Assembly: GCF_008831285.2 (NCBI RefSeq)
Contig: NC_045142.1
Location: 10,287,952-10,351,951 of the forward strand
Length of the DNA stretch: 64,000 bases
Reading direction: 5' to 3'
Source: Nymphaea colorata
Lineage: Eukaryota > Streptophyta > Magnoliopsida > Nymphaeales > Nymphaeaceae
Part shown: positions 23,075 through 37,000 of the stretch, one piece after another
How positions within the stretch are numbered: the first letter of the stretch is position 1
Layout: every line of letters begins with the position of its first letter
Made by a program: the position numbers and the translations under genes
The notes under the pieces: model-generated
Told to the model about the DNA's origin: nothing
The model's database searches: none
Seen by the model: only the letters and a program-made list of their open reading frames with translations

Positions 23075-23810
23075 GGTGCAACAGCAGTGAGATGAAGAAG
23101 TTCGTCCAGAAAAATCCTTGGAAAACTCTTGGTTTGCAAGCAGCAGAGGGAGTGCTCCGACTGAGCTCAAGGCAGAGGAGGCACTACAAACAAAAGGGGA
23201 CAGGGAGATGGCTGTTGCAGCCATTGTAGTACTTCTTCCATGCGTCGGCTAGGTCAGTCCTGGTGAATGAGGTCTTTTGAATTTTTAAACATTTGTGGCT
23301 CAACAAACATAACCTGACTTATATATATGTATATTTTTAAGAGTATGCTTTATTGCTTTTGTGGTTATCATTCAGTATTAGAGGTTAGAAATGATTGCAT
23401 ATGTGGTTTCTTTCCCCTAATCCAGAAGCATGAGCAAACCTATGCATGTCAGATGAACCAAACATTTACAAATTGTCACGATTAGCATGGCTTTTCTGAT
23501 AGGCACTCTTGAAAAACTGGAGTCTCCTTAACCCTATTTCCCAATGCTACCATTACCTAATAAGACTTCTCGCTGTCTTCCTGCACAACCATCATTTTCT
23601 GCAACAGGGCTCCACCGAAGGCTACCTCCATCTTGGCAATCAGTACCCAGAAATAAACCAGCACAAAGCAAATGATTTTTTTTTTTTTTTTGGAGGGAGT
23701 CTAAAAGTCCATTTTGATGGAGAAGATGGTAATAGCTCACCCACTAATTCAGCACCTCTTTATCATTATTCATGAAAAAACGTAATTCAATGTTTTTAAT
23801 TTAACACGGT

Positions 23811-23975
23811 CAGTAGTAGCTACATATAGGCTGGCCCATGCCAACAACAAATTTTTTATTTATTTTTACATAGATTTATTATAATTATTTACTTATCTAT
23901 ATATGTTGTGCCCCTTCAAAAATGAGAATTTTTATAACAGTGCCCCATAGCCAAAAATTTCTAGCTCCGCCACTG
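23811..23975. mobile_element. hAT-type MITE, 165 bp, with target duplication
   Basis: The left end CAGTAGTAGCTACA and the reversed right end CAGTGGCGGAGCTA are imperfect inverted repeats. Flanks AACACGGT (23803-23810) and AACAAGGT (23976-23983) match at 7 of 8 bases. AT-rich, non-coding. Confidence 0.7.
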
Positions 23976-23983
23976 AACAAGGT

Positions 23984-26653
23984 GACACATTTAACAAGAT
24001 GATAATATACTACTTATGAAATCAAAACTATAAAAGTAAGCCAAGTAAAGATCTTTGATTAGGCAACTAGAATACCAAACAAATGACCTTTCATCTTAAC
24101 AAGAGAGTTAGGCATGCCAAAAGAATATTGGGCACTTACAAATGCACACTTGAAAGAATCAAATGCTAATCAGTCTGCTTCATGCTTCATGCTTCAAGTT
24201 AATTGTTGTTGACTAAATGGCTCTACCAATCAGTTTGCTTTAGGAGTTAAAAGAGCAGACATGCTCGTAATGAGATGAATATATGTACAAAAGAAGATGC
24301 TGACAACTTCCAAATTTGGTCATTGAGGTACTATTGACAAGGAAGCCTTGGGGAAGGAAACAAATAAACGGACAATAATAACATTATCCAAATTATGAAG
24401 TAACATACAAAAAAAGTCAAGCAAAATAAAATTGCTTTAGTAAGTTGCATAATTTTTTTTGGAACATGCAAAACAAGTCCTATGTTATGCTGTTTGACAT
24501 CACTCCAAGATGTGTAAGTAGTATTTGCTCATTTTATCAACCTATTGTTATTAAAGATGAAGCATAATTTTCATTCACTAACTTATGAAAATTGAGTTGA
24601 AGTACTACTCAAGAAGGCTTCATGGTCTTCAGGTCACATTATAAAAGTCAAGCTGATTATCACACTATGCTCACATACATCTAACGAAATTTAAAGAAGG
24701 TTTATATCACCATGAATTCACTACTATGAATGAATTTTACATTTTCATGCTATTTTATCCATTCAGGAAAAAAAATTGAATCAGCACTTCTACGTAGAAC
24801 ATTGAAGAACAATTGCATAACCTCAAATATGGTTTTCAGATCGTTTTCTTTGTATCCAATATAAAAACCAACTAATATTTAGATCTCATGGGACTTGAAA
24901 CACGTGCTGTTGATATGAACAAACAAAAGTCGACAAAACCTATCGTCGAGCAAGCTGAATTTGGAACTCACCTCAAAATATAAAAAGGCTTCATTCTCTA
25001 CATATCAATTATCCATAGTGCTTGATATTTATAAAAAACTTACTGAACAAATCTTGTCATGAGTTTAGAAAGGATGTTACGTCCATTTTGGATGAAAATC
25101 TAAAATCTCATTTAGGAGAAAATGTATTCTTAAAGTTGTAAAAGGAGGAAATGATCAACACTACTAGAAACTCTACCTGAGGCATAGATCAGAAAAATCT
25201 TATCAAAGTCAAGGAGACAAACATGAAAAATGGTTGAAAGAGGAGAACAATGAAGGAGAAATGAAACAGCCATAGTTATATGAGTGGAGATCAAATGCAG
25301 TAAGAGAAGATGAAACATACCTGGTAGTTTTCCTCGAGGGAAATAAAAGGTAGTTGGAGGACATGAAAACACCTTATGAAAGGAATGTAGAGGGGATGAA
25401 ATTGGCAGATTTTACCCCTTGCAAGTTCGGGATTTGGAGTTGGTACTTTTCCAATATCGACTAATTGCATTTGATGATTTATAACTCTTTAATGTTGGGA
25501 TCTGAAAATTGTTTTTAACTTAGTTGCAATGTTTTCTACCATATATAACTTTCTCAGTTTCAGAGAATCAAAGTGTTACGATAAGATCTTTTGATGGTCT
25601 TAGCATATACTTCTTCAATATTAAATGTAACCACATTCTTTAGACTAACAAGATTGTGGAAGTTGATGATCTGATGCTTGAGTGTTCTGTCTTGTATGAG
25701 AGTGTGCAGCATATAGTTGTATGAGTTGAGTGCAAATTGTATAAGTGTGAAATTCCATCCCTTTTAGGGGCTCTATAAGATCTAACTCGAATTCTTTCAC
25801 GTTTCTTGACAAGCTAAATGTTTGCATCCTAAATTTTTTGTTATTTGGTTTTGGAGTGCTCCAGAAAAATGAGTTTTGTTATGAAGATGAAAAAGAAAGT
25901 GACTCACTCGTTGGTACGAAGATCAACCGTTCCCGGCGCCTTTACCGGGGGTAATCAACGCAAGGGTTATGTTTACCCTTGATGCATTTCATTTTGACTT
26001 GTACATCTTTTCCATTTTATATGCGGTGTAGGAAAATGTTGAAAGTTTGATGTTTCAAACTTTCAAAAAGATTGTTGAAAAATTACTTGAAAATGTGAAA
26101 CATTTTGGAAAAAACTAGAATTGGAGAATATCATTTGGAAACCTTTGAATATCACTTTTGGAAATTATTTTGGTGTTCTCTTAAGACTTTAAGTAGGTTT
26201 TAGATTTTGCTCTAATTTGGTTGCTACCTAGTTAGAGCTCCATCACATCTTGCTTAAATTCTTTTAGAGATGTTCTTGTGGTCATTTGTGATGTTAAGTG
26301 AATGTGGATGCATGAATGCATTGATCGTATATGATTTGAAAGTAAAATCATTCATTCCTACCATAAAATTCATCTACAAACAATTCTATCACAACATACA
26401 TATAAGATTTTTGTAATAAATATTTTTGATGAAAGAGAAAAGTTTTTTAAAATGGAATGAGGTTGTAGACCCTGAAGCATGAATTCAATATTATGTCATT
26501 ACTTGATTTTTGGTCTTAGTGAAGTCGGCAAATGAAAAATTAAAATCTTAAATGATAAGAGGAAAAGATGAAAGACTTTGATAGAAAGAAATGTAGAGAA
26601 AGAAAGAGATAAAGATATCTTGAAAATCATAAAATCAAAGATTTAAAAGAAAG

Positions 26654-26655
<2 letters not shown>
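23984..26655. other. Intergenic stretch, no gene recognised
   Basis: AT-rich DNA with only short, low-quality open frames on both strands and no recognisable protein motif or paired LTRs. A small GC-richer patch near 25925-25960 contains CCCGGCGCCTTTACCGGGGG. Confidence 0.5.

Positions 26656-26714
<59 letters not shown>
26656..26714. repeat. (TA)n microsatellite
   Basis: About 29 uninterrupted TA units. Flanking DNA to 27,000 has further short TA runs. Confidence 0.95.
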
Positions 26715-26716
<2 letters not shown>

Positions 26717-27773
26717 AGCTTATGAAAATGAGGTTTAAATCAAATAGATAAGAGAAAATCATTTTAGAAAAAGATAGAGATTTAAAAATGGAATACACGT
26801 ATATATATTCATATATATATGTACGAGAGTTTTAAAAGTATGTTAAATTATAAAGAGAGAATGACAAAGAAAGATATTCATGTGCACACATACGTATATA
26901 ACATGTATATATGCATACGTTTTCATGAGTATTAAAATCAAGAAATGACTTGAAAATCACCGACTTCAATTTTTGATGTAGGCCGGAGGGGAACTACTAC
27001 AACTATTCAAAAAAAAAAATTGATTTCTCCCACCATTGGGTATGGAAGAAAGTCAAAAATACATGAAATGAGGATTGACGAAGCACTCATTGGGGTTCCT
27101 AATCGGGCGATTAAGAAAGAACTAAATGTGAGAATGACATGAAAATGCATATTAACATGTACACATTCGCAAATGGCTTTCCCGAGTTGGATAAGTCCCA
27201 ACCTCAAAATCAACACAAGAATAAAAAAGTCTCAACCCCAAGCACTCATTCTTACCGTGCAATTGCTCATTAATTAAGGAATAGAATACAATGCATGAAC
27301 ATCAATTCAAGCACGAATGATGGATAAAGCGACATAACAAGTATGTTTTAGGAAATAATTGAAGAAATGAGATTTATTTCACTTTGCTCATGCTCCTGGT
27401 GCATTCAAGATATAGCTTTCGATTCCGGATAGGAAATCATTCGAACTTTCTTGCACGGCCATGAGGAGGTGACAAGAGGAAATGAAGATAGATGAAAATA
27501 CGAGGAATATTACATACCTCGAATATGGATGGTGTTGGAAATGAGTCCTCTCTTTTGAATGATTTTGGAGTCGCCTAACATGAAGAGATCTCTTTGTGCT
27601 CCTTTGAAGAGTTTGAACTTGAAGAATGTTTGCTCTCAATGTTAGAGAAGAAGAAAGAAATGGAAAGAGAGAGCTAAAGAACATCAAAAATTTCAAGTGT
27701 GGAAGCATGAGAGGTTCCTTCATGGTTGGCCCTCTTCAAGAGGGAGGATTGTGAGGGTATTTGTAGAGATTTT

Positions 27774-27920
27774 GGAGCCAAAATTTAAAATTCGAATTCA
27801 AGATTTTAATTCAAGGGGGAAGAGTTTTGGAGCCAAAATTTGAAATTTGAATTCAAGATTTTAATTCAAGAGGGAAGAGTTTTGGAGCCAAAATTCAAAA
27901 TTTGAATTCTTTTGAATTTG
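27774..27920. repeat. 55-bp tandem repeat, about 2.7 copies
   Basis: GGAGCCAAAATT starts at 27774, 27829 and 27884, an exact 55-bp period. Each unit contains GAATTCAAGATTTTAATTCA, which is close to a self-complementary word. Confidence 0.85.
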
Positions 27921-28089
27921 ACAAGATTTTCATGTAAATTTTGAATTATTTTGAAAAAGAAATGGGTTCGCCAATGGGTGTGATTGGCCACTAGGCTTGA
28001 AAAACACTTTTTTTGAGGCATAGACAAGGCTAATGCCTACTCAAAACGTTCAAAATGCCCTCCAACGATCAAAATTTTGAAGAAAATGG

Positions 28090-28250
28090 GGTCTACGCAC
28101 AAGGCAAACCCTGGACGATGCTCTCGACCGCACGCATGCGTGACAGCGCATTGCTCACTGTGCGACGGGCTGTCACACTACGCGATCGTGTGCTGCACAA
28201 TGCGCAGTCGAGGGACAGTGCGTCGCGCGATGCGCTCGCACGCGAGCCCG
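28090..28250. other. CpG-rich island in AT-rich DNA
   Basis: About 160 bp packed with CGCACG, GCGCA and CGCGCGATGCG-like words, while both flanks are strongly AT-rich. There is an open frame of 67-68 codons in two frames, which is a consequence of base composition. No domain is recognised. Confidence 0.6.
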
Positions 28251-28756
28251 ATTTTTTTTAAATCAAATAAAATTCAATAAAATATAAAAAATGTTATTTA
28301 TATAGGAAGCATAATATATTTTTTATTTAAAATGCAAAAAAAGGTTTTTCAAGTAAAATCATAAAAATTCATTTTTTCTTGTTTAATTTATTTAAAAGGC
28401 ATATAAAACTAGTTTTTTTCGTTATAAAAGGATGGTCGACTCCATTTTGAGCGACTCCGAACTTGCTCCAAATCCGATTTTGGTTTAGTCGATTGTCGAC
28501 TTGCTCGAGCGTGCAACTTGGGTTTTAAAACATGTTTTGACATGAGAATGAGACCTTAAAACAAAGGGAAGGTCCGTGCTCGCGTGACGCTCAAATTTTG
28601 TCGTTTCGAACGTGATTTGAATTTTGGGTTTGAAATGCTCGATTTGGATTTAAACTTAGGTTTAGAAATTTATTTTGCATCGACACTCGCAAATTTGTTT
28701 TAAATCCAAATAATAAAATAATGGCCTTTTTTAAAAAAAATTGGGGTGATAACACT

Positions 28757-29120
28757 AAACCATAACCATCTGTTGAGGTAAAAGTCAAATTTTTTGTCAT
28801 TAATAACCTGAAGACAAAACTTTTGCATGTCACATTTATGTAAAACCACGTATTGCTTTATTAATTCAATTATCCTATGTTTTCTAAGACAAGAAAGCTT
28901 TTCTTTTCGTTCATGGAACAGGGTGGTGTCATACAGATATTCTGAGTAAGTTTCTTGTTGATCCAACCATGATTGAGTAGGAGTTTGCTCTAGATTCATA
29001 GTTAATGACAAGGTCCTCAAATCTTCTCGGTTCCTTAGCTAAGGTGAATCTACGACTTGCTCAGTAGGAATAGACAAGATGATCTTGGCGACAACATCAT
29101 GGGGTAGATCGTCTAGTGGG
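28757..29120 (-). pseudogene. F-box-like gene fragment, left arm of inverted repeat
   Basis: Read leftward from about 29120, the translation starts LDDLPHDVVAKIILSIPTEQ, a recognisable F-box core. After an in-frame stop and frame change comes a stretch with LRTLSLTMNLEQ, LIKQYVVLHKCDMQKFCLQV and FDFYLNRWL, as in plant F-box/LRR-FBD proteins. F-box proteins recruit substrates to SCF ubiquitin ligases; this fragment is too short and broken to do so. It is matched in inverse orientation by 29583-29945. Confidence 0.6.
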
Positions 29121-29582
29121 CTTGATGCAGCTTGCATGTTGTCTGCATTATCTCACACTCCTTTTTGTTATTCTTTTTAGTCTTTTTGTTGAAAGTCTTT
29201 TTTTTTTATATCCAAGTCATAGTATCATGTTTGTCAACTATCCACCCATCAAGAGGTTCGAGTGGTTCATTTTTATTTGCACAAAAATTCGTTGTAAAGT
29301 TTTTAGCCCAAACTGATCATCATGTGTAACCCATACAGTTGTAGGGATGTGGGGGTCTCATCTTCCCTTTCAAACATCAATGAAATATACTTTTTTGTGT
29401 GTTTTTGTTTGTCTTCTACCCTTTTTCGTATGTTTGTCTTTGCTAATCTTTTTTTAATCATACATGAATCACTGTGGCCACATATCCCTTTTGCAAAATC
29501 TACAGTTATACTCAAATTCAGAATGTTGAACATGGAAAAAATATTGCAAACAATATAGGAAATATCCCAAGCTGCACCAAGG

Positions 29583-29945
29583 CCCCTACACGATCTGCTT
29601 AGAGAAATTGTTGCAAAGATTGTCTCATCCTTTTCTATTGAGCAAGCCACTAACTCACCTCGGTTGAGGAACCGATAAGATTTGTAGACCCTGTCACTGA
29701 TTGTGAATCTAGAGCAAATTCATACTTTGTCATGGTTGGATCAGCAAGATCCTTACTCAGAAATATTTGTATGATGTACTGTTCCATGAATCAAAATAAA
29801 GACTTACCTATCTCAAAAAACAAAGGATATTTGAACTAATGGAGCCATACATGGTCTTTCATAAAGCTGACATACAATAGTTTCAACTTCAAGTCATCAT
29901 TAATAAAGAATTCGATTTTTACCTTAACAAATGGTTGCAATTTTG
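29583..29945 (+). pseudogene. F-box-like gene fragment, right arm of inverted repeat
   Basis: Read rightward, it gives HDLLREIVAKIVSSFSIEQ, then many stops within sequence aligning to the left arm (shared words such as GAATCTAGAGCAAA, ATGGTTGGATCA, TGTTCCATGAA). It is more decayed than the left arm. The two run away from each other across a spacer of about 460 bp (29121-29582) that holds no recognised gene. Confidence 0.6.
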
Positions 29946-30106
29946 CCTAAAAAGAAACTTACAGTTAGATCTCAGAACCCTAGATGGGATGGACCGCCAT
30001 GCTTATATTTGCAGTGGTAATCTCTACTTCATAAATATATATTTATATTTGAAGAGTCTTTACAAGATTGTCACAAGATTTGTGAGTTTAAACAACCACA
30101 ACATAG

Positions 30107-33100
30107 TGGCATTAGAGTGCACAATTTTTGTAGAGTTCATTATGATTGGAAGATGGAGATGATCACTAGTAGAATGATTTCTTTAAATGGAAACAACTGG
30201 GCTATATGGAAAAGCAAAAATAAAGAGTTTACTTTATTGTAAATATTTATATGTTCTCGTTGAGGACAGAGGTTAACGAATATGATAGATGATAAATGGA
30301 AGCTATTGAACAAGAAAACCATTGATTGCATCAAGCAACAGTTACATGATAATGTTTTTCATTTAGTGTCCACAGAGATGACCACAATGTCATTATGATA
30401 GAAATTGCATAATCTTTATGATAGAAAAACAATTGAAAACAAGACTTTCTTAATCAGATGATCGGTAAATCCCAAACTAAAGAAGATGAGTCATGTAGCA
30501 GACCACTTGGATGAAGTGCATAACATAATTATCAGTTGTCAGCCTTGAAAATAGCATTAGATGATGAGTTTAGGGCATTCTTATTACTAATTTCTATACC
30601 AAGTAGTTTGATGCCTCTAGTTGTTTCTTTGAGCAATGTAGCTTCATATGGTGTGCTAAAGATGAAACATGTAATAAACAGTATTTTAAATGAAAAGACA
30701 ATGAGAAAGTCCCTTGGTACCACTAACTCATATATGCTAGTGGTAGGAGATAGGGGAAGGTCCTGCAATAAATGACATGACAGATTAAAATCTAGGTCTA
30801 AAACAATAACCTAGATAACAAGTAAATGTTTCTATTGTGATCTTTTAAGTTACAGGAAGATTGATTGTAGGAAATAGAAACAACAAAACGAGCAAAAGAA
30901 AAAAAAGGTTAAGAGAGTGGGAAACAAAAAAAAAACACAGCAGTTGCTTTAAATGACAATGTAGTATTGCTTTTATATAAGGAAAATGATTGCTTTATAG
31001 TTGAGAATGATGATTCTGCGTAGATATTCTATATGGAGGCATCTTATCATGTCATTGGGATAGGAGATGTCTGCATTAAAACAAACAAAGATATAAATTG
31101 ATTTTGATAGATGTGAGACATGTCCCAGATTTTAGAATAAATTTGATTTTTGTATGGAAATTAAATAAAGATGGATATTGTACTTCTTTTAGTTAGGTTA
31201 GTTGGAAATTGACAAATGGAACATTAATGTTGGCTAAAGGTTTTCGATTTTGCTCTTTGTATGGTATGAAGTTTTAAATCATTAGCATTGAGCTAAATAT
31301 GATTACTAATAATACTTTATCATATTTGATAGGATACTAGGCTACATAAGTCAAAGATGAATTGATTTTCTTGTTTAAAATAATTTGTTGCCGAAGTTAC
31401 ATGGTGCATAGTTGTCCTTGTGTCCATTTCTTAGTTGGCAAGTTGCATATAATTTTCTTTCAGAAAAAAAATTATTTAAAATCTAAAGGTGTACTAGATT
31501 TGATTTATTCATATGTTTGTAAATCTATAAAGATGGAGCATCTTATTTTATTATATTTATTGATGATGCATCTAGAAATGTGTAGGTCTTTACAATGAAA
31601 AATAAAAATGAAGTGAGTAATATCTTTATGTCTTTTTACGCAATGGTTGAGTTTAAGACAAGTAAGAAAATAAAAGAATGTGTAAAGATAATGGTGGTGA
31701 GTATAATGTTTCTTCTTTACAAAAGTATTGTCTTAAACATGGTATTAAGCATGAAATGATAATTCTCTATAATCCATTGCAGAATAGACTTGAGGAAATG
31801 ATGAATAGGGTTATAGTTGAGAGACTCAAAAGTTTGCTTTATTGTTCTAAGTTGCCTAAGTCCTTTTGAGGTGAAGCAATGCGCACTGCAATTTATTTGA
31901 TAAATAGATCTCTTTCAATGCCTTTAAAGGGAGAGACATTCCACAAAGATTTTGATCAAATATAGAGATAAATTACCTAACGGTTGTTGGGTGCCTGGCT
32001 TTTACGCATGTACCTAAATAATAACAAACTAAACTAGACGATAAAACAATTCTTCTAATATTTCTTGATTATGCAAACGATGAATTTGGTTAAAGGTTAC
32101 GTCATCCAAAGAATGACAAAATCTATAGGAGTCATGATGTTGTCTTAATGGATGATAAAATGATTGAAGATATCATGGGAGGCAAACAGTCAAATGTGAA
32201 TGCAAATGATATTTATAGACCAACATTTGTAGAATCTAAAGAACTTTCATTTGAGCTTGGTGAAACTGATGAAAATGTACATGAAGAGGAAATAGATGCA
32301 GATAAGCAGTATGTAGATTGCTCTCATATGAAGACATACACTAGTTATGAGCGTGAGTTGGAGGGAGAGCTTCCTTCTCATGCAGAATCAATTGAAGAGT
32401 CAATTAATGAGGAATATGAGAGACAAAAAAACGTATATTCTGTCCACTAGACATTCTGTTAATCAACATGTTATGTTTACAGATATTGGTGAACCAAATT
32501 TTATGTAATAGTACTATATGATGTGCATAAAGATGAATGAATTCAAGCTATGCATGAGATATGAATTGTTTACACAAGAATCAAATTTATGATTTGGTAG
32601 AGAAACTAAAATACAAGTGTTGCAAAATAAGTGGATCTACAGGCTTAAAAATGAAGATCTAAGCAAGTTAAGATGCAAGACTTGATTAGTGGTGAAAGGT
32701 TTCAAGCAGGAGAAATGCATTGATTTTTTGTTTTTCTGTAGTTAAAATATTATCTGTCAGGGTAATACTTGATTCGATGGCATATCTAGATTTAGAGTTG
32801 GAGCAGTTAGATGTAATGACTGCTTTTTTTCATAGAGATTTAGAGGAAAAGATTTACATGATACAGTCAGAAGGTTTTGTAGTTGCCAAGAAAAAAACAC
32901 ATGGTTGACAAGCTGAAGAAGAGACTATGGATTTAAATAGACACTTAGGCGGTAGTACAAGAAATTTGATGCATTTATGATAAATCAAAAGTACTGTAAA
33001 TCAGATATAGATCATTGTGTCTACATCACAAAGTTTTTATGAGGTAACTTCATTAGTTGGTTGTCATATGTAGATGACATGTTGATTGTTCTGCAGGTCA

Positions 33101-33591
33101 ATTAAAGAAAGACATGAGTAAATTCTTTGATATGAAAGGCTTGTGACCAGCACAACAATTTTCTGGGTATGAAAATTATTCGTAATAGGAAAGCCAAAAA
33201 GTGTTGAGAAAGAGATGAAAACTGATCAAGAAAATCCTCTCCTTCCTGAGATATCGAATGTAGGTCAAAATTATAGCCTCTTTCCTAAGATAGTGGATGG
33301 TGATCGAAAATGTAATCAAGATCCTAAAAATGTGGATATGATTTGTAACAACTGTCTATTCAAAAAAAAAAAAACTCTCCAGAGACTATGAGAGAAATCT
33401 TCACCATGGACGTAAGGCAAGTCAAGGGTTGAACCATGTTAAAATTTTCTTGTTTCATCTTCTTCTTTTCTTCATTTTACAAGAAGTTGTGGTTGTCACA
33501 AGATAAATATGTAGAAAAGATGCTCAGCAAGTTCAATATGAAAGATGCTAAACAATAGTACTCCTTCAGTATAACATTTTAGATTGGGTAC
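30107..33591 (+). mobile_element. Decayed Ty1/copia retrotransposon, 5' part
   Basis: TGGCATTAGAGTGC at 30107-30120 is a degenerate primer-binding site. Gag remnants follow (LNGNNWAIWKSKNKE at 30175-30220, then YCKYLYVLVEDRG in another frame), then a broken zinc knuckle near 30835, a protease remnant ending ASYHVIG (about 31037), integrase (CKDNGGEY, CLKHGIKHEM, LPKSF, AIYLINRS; 31675-31920), and reverse transcriptase (DVMTAFFHRDLEEKIYM near 32810; then SYVDDMLI). There are numerous stops and frameshifts. Reverse transcriptase is interrupted by a solo LTR (33202-33481), and the element is then cut at 33591 by the young copia insertion. I could not identify the remaining 3' part with confidence beyond 40541. 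Confidence 0.8.
33202..33481. mobile_element. Solo LTR inside the decayed copia element, 280 bp
   Basis: It starts TGTTGAGAAAG and ends TTCATTTTACA (TG...CA). It is flanked by AAAAG (33197-33201) and AGAAG (33482-33486), an imperfect 5-bp target duplication. Removing it together with one flank joins KIIRNRKAKK to LWLSQDKYVEKML, a normal copia reverse transcriptase segment, which confirms it as an insertion. No internal region is present. Confidence 0.8.
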
Positions 33592-34090
33592 TGTTGGACG
33601 TTTTTCTATGCAGCAGAAATCTCCCTATGTTGGTTCAGCAAGATCTCCAGCGTCCTCTGTGAAGAACAGCAAACAAGAGCAAGCGGAAGAGGAAGAGAGA
33701 GAAGATAAGTCAGTTTTCTTTTGGGGTTTTCTTCCAAAGGGCTTCTCACGGATTATCATCTTGAGAGTTTGCTAGGAATTTAAAGCCCAGCCCTTTAGGT
33801 TTTCCCCAACCCTAGCTACGGTTACGTGGGAGATTCTTTAGGAGATATTGTAGGAGTACTTTTAGATGAAAATCTAGTAACTGCTACTAGATATTTGGAT
33901 AGGGCTCAATGGCCACTATCCAACATCTCCCACTTGGCCATGAGACCGCCAGTTTTCTTCCACTATATGTGGGTTTTCTTTTCTCAGTTTGTTACGTGGT
34001 TTTCCTTAATTGGTTTATCCAGCGTAACCTAAACCTTTTCCGAGGTTTACAGCGAGGTTTTCCATTCAATGGTTTTTCCTTCGCAATCTT

Positions 34091-37000
34091 TCAAATATAT
34101 TTCAGCCCCATATGAGCTACATGTTTTGAAAACAAGTCTTCAGATATTCCCTTGGTTAAGGGATCAGCCACCATATCATTTGTAGGCAAATATTCTACTG
34201 AGATTTCATTTTTCTCGATCATTTCATGAACATAATGGTATTTCACCATTATATGTTTACTCTTTGAGCTGACAGCTCCATTTTTCATCAGAGATATTGC
34301 TGCCTGATTATCACAGTACAGTTGAACCGGTTCATGAGCAAGATCTAATTTCAAGTCTTTCAAGAACCGATTTATCCAGACAGCAAAAGTAGTTGCAATA
34401 TTGCATGCTACATACTCTGCTTTTTGTGTGTGCTGAGCAACACATCCCTGTTTCTTACAGGACCAGGCTATCGCCCCACCTCCAAAGAGAAAGACATACC
34501 CTGAAGTGGATTTACTATCATCTTTACAACCTGCAAAATCTGCATCAGAATAGCCAACTAAAGTTAGCTCATCTGCTTGATAAGACAATTTCAGTCCTTT
34601 TGTTCCTTTAATATACCGAAAAATTCTTTTGACTGCTTGCCAATGAGGCCATCCAGGATTACTTTGATAACGACTTACCAGACCGATAGGAAAACTTATG
34701 TCTGGTCTGGTACAAAGCATTAAATACATCAGACTACCAACTGCTTGTGTATATGGAACATTTAATTTTTGTTGTCATTCACTGGGACAATCACTCCTGC
34801 TTAAGTTTGCTCATTTAGCTATAGGAGTCCCAATTGGTTTACAGTGTAACATACGAAATTTCTTCAAGATATGATCAATATACCGTTCCTGGCTTAAACT
34901 CAGGATTCTTGAGTTTCTTTCTCGAGTGATTTTTATTCCTAATATATAGGATGCTTCACCCAAGTCCTTCATTTCGAAGTTTTTGTTTAGCCAAGTCTTC
35001 GTTTTGTATATCATATCGTTATCATTTCCTGTTAATAATATGTCATCAACATATAATGATAGAATACAGAAAAGACTCCCACTTTTCCAAACGTATACAC
35101 AGTGGTCTAGTTAGTTTGCTACAAACCCAAGTTTTGTAATTGCTTTGTGAAAAGCAAAATACCACTGTCTTGGAGACTGTTTCAGTCCATATAACGATTT
35201 ATTCAACTTGTACACTTTGTCTTCTTTTTCCTTGATGACATATCCCTGCGGTTGAGTCATATATATAGTTTCTTTTAACTCACCGTTCAGAAAAGCAGTC
35301 TTCACATCCATCTGACAAATATCCAGGTCATAGAATGCCGCGATAGCCAAAATTATTCTGATTGATGCGAACTTTGCAACTAGCGAATAGGTCTCTGAGT
35401 AATCAATTCCTTCCTTTTGGGAAAAACCTTTCGCCACTAGTCTGGCTTTGAATTTTTCAACTGATCCATCAGTTTTATACTTCTTCCTTAGCACCCATTT
35501 ACATCCAATGGGTTTTCTATCATTAGGAAGATCTACTAATTCCCAGACTTTATTCTTTTCTATGGATTCAATTTCTTCATCCATAGCATTCACCCAATCT
35601 GACGATTCATGTGAGCTTACCGCTTCATCATATGTCAGATTGTCAGACATTTCGTCAATGTCTGCTAGGTAGCATAGCTCCTCAGCCAAATATACATAAT
35701 AATCATTTAAATATGAAGGAGGAGCTCTTGGTCTTTTATGACCTGATAACGTCTGAGATGATGAAGTATTCATATCAGTTGGTTCATTGCCTAACTGATC
35801 TTCAGTCGGTTCATTTCCTGACTGTTCCTCAGACGATTCTTGTTCAGTTGGTTCATTGCCAAACTGAACTCCAGTCGGTTCATTTCCTGACTGACCTCCA
35901 GTCGGTTCATTACCAGACTGTTCATCTGAATAAATCAGATCATCCAGTGTATCATTTCGATATTCCACTGGATCGTAATCTTTATTATTGAGTTCTTCTA
36001 TAAACTCTACATCTCTGCTTTCTATAAGTCCCATAGATGAATGATATAATCTGTAGCCCTTGGATCCTTTTGGGTATCCAATAAATATACATCTCACTGA
36101 TCTATTATCTAGTTTATCCAATTTTGGATCTAGAATTTTCACGTGTGCTACAGATCCCCATCTCCTTAAATATCTCAGATCTGGTTTTATACCAGTCCAT
36201 CTTTCATAAGGAGTGGTTGGGACTGCTTTGCAGGACACTCGGTTTATTGTATACATAGCTGTCAACACAGCTTCTCCCCAAAAAACTTTTGGTAATTGTG
36301 CTCCTGCCAACATGGATCTCACCATGTTCAAGAGGGTTCTATTACACCTCTCAACCACACCATTTTGTTGTGGTGTCCTAGGCATTGTCTTTTGCCTATT
36401 AATTCCAAGGTCTTTGCAGTATTCGAGGAATTCACTAGAAGTGTATTCTCCTCCTTGATCAGACCTTATGATTTTGATGTTCCTTCCAAGTTGTCTCTCG
36501 ACTTCAGATTTGTATTCCTTGAATTTCTCAAGTGCTTCAGATTTATATCTGATTAAATATATGTAACCAAATCTTGAGAAGTCGTCAATAAAAGTTATGA
36601 AATATAACTTGCCACTATGAGTTTGGACCCTGAAAGGTCCACAGATATCAGTATGAATTATCTCTAATAATTCAGTGGCTCGAATTACTTCAGATGGAAA
36701 TGGTTTTCTTGTCATTTTTCCATATACACATGACTCGCATTTCGTAAAATCACTTAGATTTATGTCAGGTATTAAACCTTGTTGTGCTAGAGTCTGCATC
36801 TTTTTTATGCTTATATGGCTTAATCTTTCATGCCATAAGTTTACATTCACACTCATTGCACAATCGAAATAAGTAGAACTTGAAGCTTCATTCATGTCAT
36901 TCAATTTGAACATACCATGTTCTTTTACAAATTTTCCACTAAACATGAGTCTTCCATGTTTTCCTACTGTTACTTTCCCTGGAATAAAACGTACTTCAAA

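Noticed and set aside
28055..28280. 67-68-codon frames in the CpG-rich island
   Set aside because: Overlapping frames are both open because of base composition; no domain.
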